Part shown: positions 58,759 through 64,000 of the stretch, piece by piece
Numbering within the stretch: position 1 is the stretch's first letter
How the letters are laid out: every line of letters begins with the position of its first letter
NCBI GenBank assembly: GCA_003996215.1
Contig: QJPP01005213.1
Span: forward strand, 1 to 64,000
Reading direction: 5' to 3'
Source of the DNA: Jaltomata sinuosa
Taxonomy: Eukaryota; Streptophyta; Magnoliopsida; Solanales; Solanaceae
Length of the DNA: 64,000 bases
The notes under the pieces: model-generated
What the model was told of the DNA's origin: nothing
Databases searched by the model: none
Seen by the model: only the letters and a program-made list of their open reading frames with translations
Made by a program: the position numbers and the translations under genes

Positions 58759-61191
58759 ATAGATACCAATTTAGCCATCATTCGTCACCGAACGATCTCT
58801 AAGGCAGAAAGAGAAGAAGGAGACCACCCTCTGAACCTCGACGCTCTATCATGACAGTGTAAATCTAACTTTACGCAAACCACCAAAACTTTCGGATCCC
58901 TTGGTATACCCAACTCAACCAAAATTTAATTCACTTCCACTCTGTCAAGGAATCCCTTCCTTCGAGCTACACAAGGCAACTAGATTACCCCTCCCCGAGT
59001 GCCCAAGAATTCTGGGGCCTCGCTGAAACACTGGAGCCAAAGAAACTCAACTAACGAACAACACAGTTTTTCCCTACCAAGGGGACTAGATCCTACCATG
59101 GCAATACCTTTCCCACTATACTCGGAGATCTACTAGCCTGAACTCCATTTCGGAAGCTTCCTACGGGGTACTATGCCCCTCACATATCATCCTGTCACCT
59201 TAGTCCTAACAACACTATGCCTCGAGACACCACATATCTCTAAACCACACAATAATGAGGATTTCATTGGGCTTACCCTACCTTGAGATTTTCCTCAACT
59301 CTCATCTTAGGAGGGGGAATTTCTACCCGGGCGCTTACACCCTAACCAATTCTATGGAGAGAATACGCTCACCACTTAACGAGCAGTAACAATAGGTATT
59401 ATCATGGTCACAAGAGACATAATAATGCTAAAGAAACCCATTTAATAACCCCGATCTTTCAATTGACCCTACCATTAAGGGTCATCAACACTAAACCAGT
59501 CAATAATCACCTCACCACATAGCCTATGAGCAGTTTCCAACACTACTCGATCAATCACGGGTCATTTTGCCAAACTCTACATAGGTGACTATTCCCACCA
59601 ATTGTCAGTCATAGCTTTACCAATCCCCCGGGCTACCATATCTACCCTTTTCTTTGGTCGCGCATGGATGCTAAATACTTAGGAAAATCACCTTATATGC
59701 ATGCTATATAAGTTCTATAGTAAATTTCCTTGTTTCACACGGCAGCCCGTGATGCAACCATTGCCTTTAGATGCCCGGGGAATGAATGAAACACAGGGGA
59801 AAAACAGGGTGAGGCTTCTGCCTCACACTCTTCCGCTGTAGCGGTAAAAATCCCGCTATAGCGGGATCGCCATAGCGGTCTAGTTCCGCTATGGCAGTCC
59901 CAACAGTAACAGCCTAGAAATTCAAAATTTCCAACAAGTGTATCCTTTCACCTTCCCAGTTATCATTGTTTAGTCCTGTAAATCCCTCCATGGTTTTAAA
60001 CCACCATTAAGACCATTCCTGGCATCAAACGCATCAAGATTCAACATAAAATACTATCAATTACAAAGCGTTAACACTAGACAATTGTTCTCAACAACAT
60101 TTCCCACCATTACACACTAATGAATCCCTTGTTCCTATGGTTCCCAACCAAGTCCTGACTGTCCTGAAACCGAAGCTTCCCTACAGTCACAGTTTCCAAT
60201 CCCTTATCATCTTAACCAATGATAAGCCCTTTTTCAAAATGCAGTACCACTTTTAAATCAAGACTTTTAACAGCTGATCACAGCCTAAGGTACACAGAAA
60301 ATTTCAACTTAATGACCCTCTGCAGATTCCACATGCACGGCACACAACAATTTACACATATTTCAAGCAAGTCACACGAGAGTTGTACAACACAACATTT
60401 CAACTTCAGGTTACAACCAAATCAAGTTACAATATTTACTCTCTATTCATCCCATGGATGACCATTAGTCGATCATCCATGTCTTACCATAACTCCCGCT
60501 ATTAAGCAATAATCGCCCTTGTCCCTGGTACTTATTCACATACCAACCACTTGAAACCTGAGTTCCCACAAGTGTATATATCCTTTTCCCTTATCATTTT
60601 TACCAACGATAAGACCCTGCCCAACATTTAGCATACTGATTTCCACTTGAATTACAAAACAAGAATTCCTTTAATCATTAATACATAACCAAGTTATGAC
60701 TCTTCACTAACTACAAATTTCAAGGCAACTCAGTAATTACACATCACAAAATTGCAGTCATTCAAACAATGCAATACATACAATCACGAGTCTCAAGCTC
60801 TAACACATAATCAAACTAGTTTCATCATATTTTATTCGCTTCATGGATGACCGTTAGCCGATTCATCCATCCTTTATACAGCCTCCCAGGACAGATACCA
60901 ATTGGAACCTTCCCGGTTCAAATTTTCCTTGCTTGTCTAACTATAATCGAAGTCCAATGAGATCCTTACTTCATGGAGATACCAATTGGAATCGAGAGAT
61001 ACCAATTGGACTCAACCCATACAAGCAAGTGAAAGAACCACACAAAAAGGAAAGAAAGAAGAGAGATATTTCCTATAATGCTTCATAGCTTCCCTAGGAT
61101 TAGATGTGGACGTCAACACACCAACCCACAGGACTCTATTCGGCATTTTGCTCTTGTACTGGTAGACCGGTAACCTGGGCTCTGTACTATT
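58759..61191 (-). other. Element C internal region, apparently non-coding
   Basis: 2.4 kb with no gag or pol motif that I can find on either strand. It includes another CCGCTATAGCGG cluster (59830-59900), two related blocks with GGATGACCATTAGTCGAT / GGATGACCGTTAGCCGAT (near 60461 and 60843), and repeated ACCAATTGGA motifs (60897-61015). Near 61177-61191 the minus strand reads AATAGTACAGAGCCC, a degenerate tRNA-iMet primer site adjoining the 5' LTR. Confidence 0.65.
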
Positions 61192-62758
61192 TGTCATGAC
61201 CCAACTACCGGGTCGTGTGGGTACCTACTCTAATCCACCTAGATAGGAGAACCCTTACCACCCGAACTAACAGGCAATGCGGAAAAGAAGATAAACCATT
61301 AAGTAAGTCTTTTAAATACGGGAGAATTTCTTTTATAGAAAATATTTGGAAAATCTTTATACAACAGCTTTCAAAAATTACACAACCTTTAAAACTTGCA
61401 GAAATTTATTAACAATATAAACACCCTCCCTAAAACCTAGTCTAAGCCGGTACAAGAGCTTCTACAAGATGATCTTACAACATAAAATGGACACAACTCC
61501 CACCATGGAAGGAAGTAGGATTTGTTGGAAGATCACCGCAATCCTAAACCTGTGAAACATCACCAACCCTGCAACCAGACTATACCCAAAAAGGTATAGC
61601 AAGAGTAGAGTCAGTACAACCACACGTACTGGTAGGCATTATTGATCGACCCAAATCCAAACGTACCATCATATAGGAAAATAGGGAAAAACATGAAATA
61701 AACATTATAGCTCTCTCCTTCACCTTTAACCTTGACCCTGACATCTAGGACTTCCCAAGTCCTACTCATAATTGGACTTCTCAAGGTCGCCTTCTCACCT
61801 AGACTTCCCAAGACACCTTGACACGTAGACTTCCCAAGTCACCTTTAACCTTACCAATAACAATGTCCATACCTGGACTACCCTTCCCTTACCCAAGTCA
61901 ACCCCTTGACTAGATGTTCAGACTTAACCCGGCTAACTGCTCAACCAAACCACTAATACCCGTAGTATTACTTACCAGTGTCTGGCCCTTTCCGGACATC
62001 ATGGACAACTTTCCATCCTGGTTATAACAACCAACCACTACAACCCCAGACCTTCTGTCGTACTCCTAATTGACCAATCACATGAAAATCACCTAGAAAC
62101 CATTGACACATGCAATGACAACAATAGAGTTATATCTAAATCCCTTTCGAATCTCGAAACCCGAACACTCCAAGGATCCTCTAACCACACCTAAGTATTC
62201 AACAGGCTACCCGGTCTACCCCAAGACCATCCTTACCTCATTAAACACAAATAATCCTTGACCGTCATTGGTACACTTAATGATAATAAATTGTGAACTT
62301 ATAACCTCTCTTACATAGTACGGACCCACCCAGTTTCCCCCTAACACATCTAGGTGTTAACATGACAACCCGGTCTACACCAAGACCAACTAATAATTAA
62401 TATCATAACTCGATCTACACCAAGACCAACTAATAACATGATATAACAACTCGGCCTATATCAAGACCAACTAATAACATTATATAACAACCCGGCTTAC
62501 ATTAAGACCAACTAATATTATGATATAACAACCTGGCTTACACCAGACCAAACTCGTAATATGATATAACAACCCGGCCTACACCAAGACTAACTAATAA
62601 CATGATATAACAACTCGGCCTACACCAAGACAAAACTCAACAGACATATAAGGATTCCCAGTCACTCAAGGACCACCATTGAACATCACAATTCAATAAA
62701 AACAACCCGGTCTACTCACGGAACCAATAACAATCAATGCAATACAACAATATCAATG
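61192..62758 (-). repeat. Element C 5' LTR, interrupted by LTR D
   Basis: It begins TGTCATGACCCAACTACCGG and follows 55496-57175 closely, giving the uninterrupted version of the B2 insertion site. It stops at CAACAATATCAA, where LTR D starts. Confidence 0.88.
62361..62643 (-). repeat. ~42-bp LTR minisatellite, 7 units
   Basis: Same repeat as 56630-57061 in the other LTR of element C, with four fewer units and different unit variants (for example AACTCGATCTACACC, CCTATATCAAGACC). Confidence 0.9.
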
Positions 62759-64000
62759 TGTAATACCCCAAAAATTTAACGCAAAAGACCCGAACCATTG
62801 TTATGAGTGTAATAATCATTTTTTCTAGTTTGGTGAGTGCTTTGGATGTGAATCATGTTCATAAGAAGCTCCTAACAACAAGTTAAGTTGAAAGAACTCC
62901 AACCTATTAAGTTCTCATGTTAGTTCCAACTGGGGTCAACTTCAGACGATCATAACTCCTAGAATATAAAGAGTTGGGTAGCCTATAACCCACCAAATTA
63001 AAGTTCTTTGAGTCTTATTTCCAACACCACCAACTGGGCATTAATTCGAGTCTAGAGTAAAATATTATGTTCAATTTACCAAGAAGACATCAGTCTGCCT
63101 AAGGATGACGACTCGCGTGACGAACCGTCACACTTGTGATGATTTGTCAAGGCAAGTCATCAGAATTAAATAGTGAGACCAAATTTTGGTCATGTTTTGA
63201 CGGTTTGGAGTGACGACTCATCAAGGTTCTGACGGTTCATCACCTGAACCGTCAGACCAACCCGTTTTGCACTGTTAACGCATTTTCAAGGGTTTTTTGG
63301 TCTTTTCTCACTCTTTTAACATCAAAACTACGTCGTTTCGGCCTACCTAAACCTGATATTAAGCCTAAACTACCCCAAATCCCTCATTCACTCAGATATT
63401 TATTCTCTTCACAAAAAAAAAGAGAACAAAAGCAATTTTTTTCTTCTCCAAACTCTCTAGAACCCTAAGGAGCAAGAGACTCAAAGTTTAAGGTTTTCTT
63501 CAAAGTTCTTCCTCAAACTCCAAGATCAAGGTATGTAAAGTAAATCCTTTAGTGTGGGAATCATGTTCTCCCCACAACCAAGTTCAATTTTAATTTCAAT
63601 CCACGAATCAAGTTAGGGTTTTTGAGAAGTCAAGATCCTTAAGTTTAATTCCTTATCTCTTGATATAAGTCTTTGAATATTCCATGCTTATTATCTGAAA
63701 TTCTATGAATTTGGATTCCCTTCCATGAATTAATTTCTAGTTCATGCCTATTTAATTTTCCAAGAATCTTTATGAATTTCCTCTTACGAATCTGAAAGTC
63801 TATTTGATGTTTTAAAGGATTGATTAAGTTTTATCTGAAAGGTTTTAAAATTTATAAGTTTATGTTCATAAAAAGTTTATAAAAATATCTTTATGCTAAT
63901 ATCATGTCTTGAAAGGAAAAGAAGTTATCGTATCTTGAAAGTTAAAGTTCAGAAAAGTTAAAGAGATTTAGAGCCAAGGCTCGCAAAGAAATATGTTTCT
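62759..64000 (+). repeat. Start of LTR D (runs off the window)
   Basis: It opens TGTAATACCCCAAAAATTTA, a common start of Tekay/Del LTRs. At 62950-63030 is the leader block shared with LTR A1 (AATATAAAGAGTTGGGTAGC .. GAGTCTTATTTCCAACACC). At 63105-63265 is a cluster of GACGGTTCATCA/GAACCGTCAGA words. A CT-rich leader (63380-63530) ends in CAAGGTATGTAAAG, a good splice-donor match. No coding follows before the window ends. Confidence 0.78.

Larger units (their letters stand above)
44380..62758 (-). mobile_element. Element C: gypsy-B-like, non-autonomous (minus strand), split by B2
   Basis: 3' LTR = 44380-44422 plus 55491-58758; internal region = 58759-61191; 5' LTR = 61192-62758 and beyond, cut by LTR D. 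Both internal ends match the B family: next to the 3' LTR is GACGAATGATGGCTAAATTG (B: GACGAACAATGGGTAAATTG), and after the primer site are CCAATTGGTATC motifs also found in the B2 leader. The ~2.4-kb interior has no recognisable gag or pol. This fits a LARD-like derivative depending on B proteins. Confidence 0.72.

Overview
This window is plant nuclear heterochromatin, most likely from a solanaceous eudicot. The evidence is nested Ty3/gypsy chromoviruses with 2-4 kb LTRs, CACTA and Helitron transposons, integrated pararetrovirus (Caulimoviridae) DNA and a chloroplast psbA fragment. I find no intact host gene. Nearly every base belongs to a mobile element or to the debris of one. The species is my inference and I cannot confirm it.

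Left half: integrase-chromodomain end and 3' LTR of a gypsy element, A1 (3-4188) | pararetroviral coat-protein piece (4189-4545) | Helitron H1 (4546-5762, resuming 16619-17423), split by gypsy B1 (5763-16618, target duplication TTATG). B1 carries a second pararetroviral block (8005-10419) flanked by a ~420-bp direct duplication of B1's own sequence, and a psbA insertion in its 3' LTR. Head-to-tail with H1 is Helitron H3 (17425-18136, resuming 35699-35790), split by a complete minus-strand gypsy A2 (18137-35698, target duplication AAATT), which is itself split by a 5,028-bp CACTA element (22874-27901, target duplication GTA).

Middle: a spacer with an ATT/AAT microsatellite (35791-36198), then an inverted duplication of a MADS-box first exon with its promoter (36397-37087) that could be transcribed into a hairpin. 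This is followed by unassigned sequence, a 245-bp copia/TRIM-type LTR with primer binding site, and Helitron H2 (37868-39788).

Right half: H2 runs into an A-type LTR (A3) at exactly the same junction as H3/A2. A3 is split by a probable solo LTR E (40322-44142) and then by minus-strand element C (from 44380). C has gypsy B termini but only ~2.4 kb of apparently non-coding internal sequence, and is split by gypsy B2 (44423-55490, target duplication CTAAT). B2's 3' LTR carries a 1,440-bp tandem duplication. C's 5' LTR is interrupted by the start of LTR D (62759 to the window end).

All retroelement coding regions are broken by stops, frameshifts or catalytic-residue changes, so none looks autonomous. 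The clearest leads are: (1) the MADS inverted repeat; (2) the pararetroviral insertion inside a long duplication, with two consecutive retropepsin-like domains; (3) the shared Helitron/LTR junction and mosaic Helitrons; (4) unrelated LTR families that all carry a cluster of family-specific GC palindromes followed by a splice-donor-ended leader; (5) the non-autonomous element C with its expanding LTR minisatellite.
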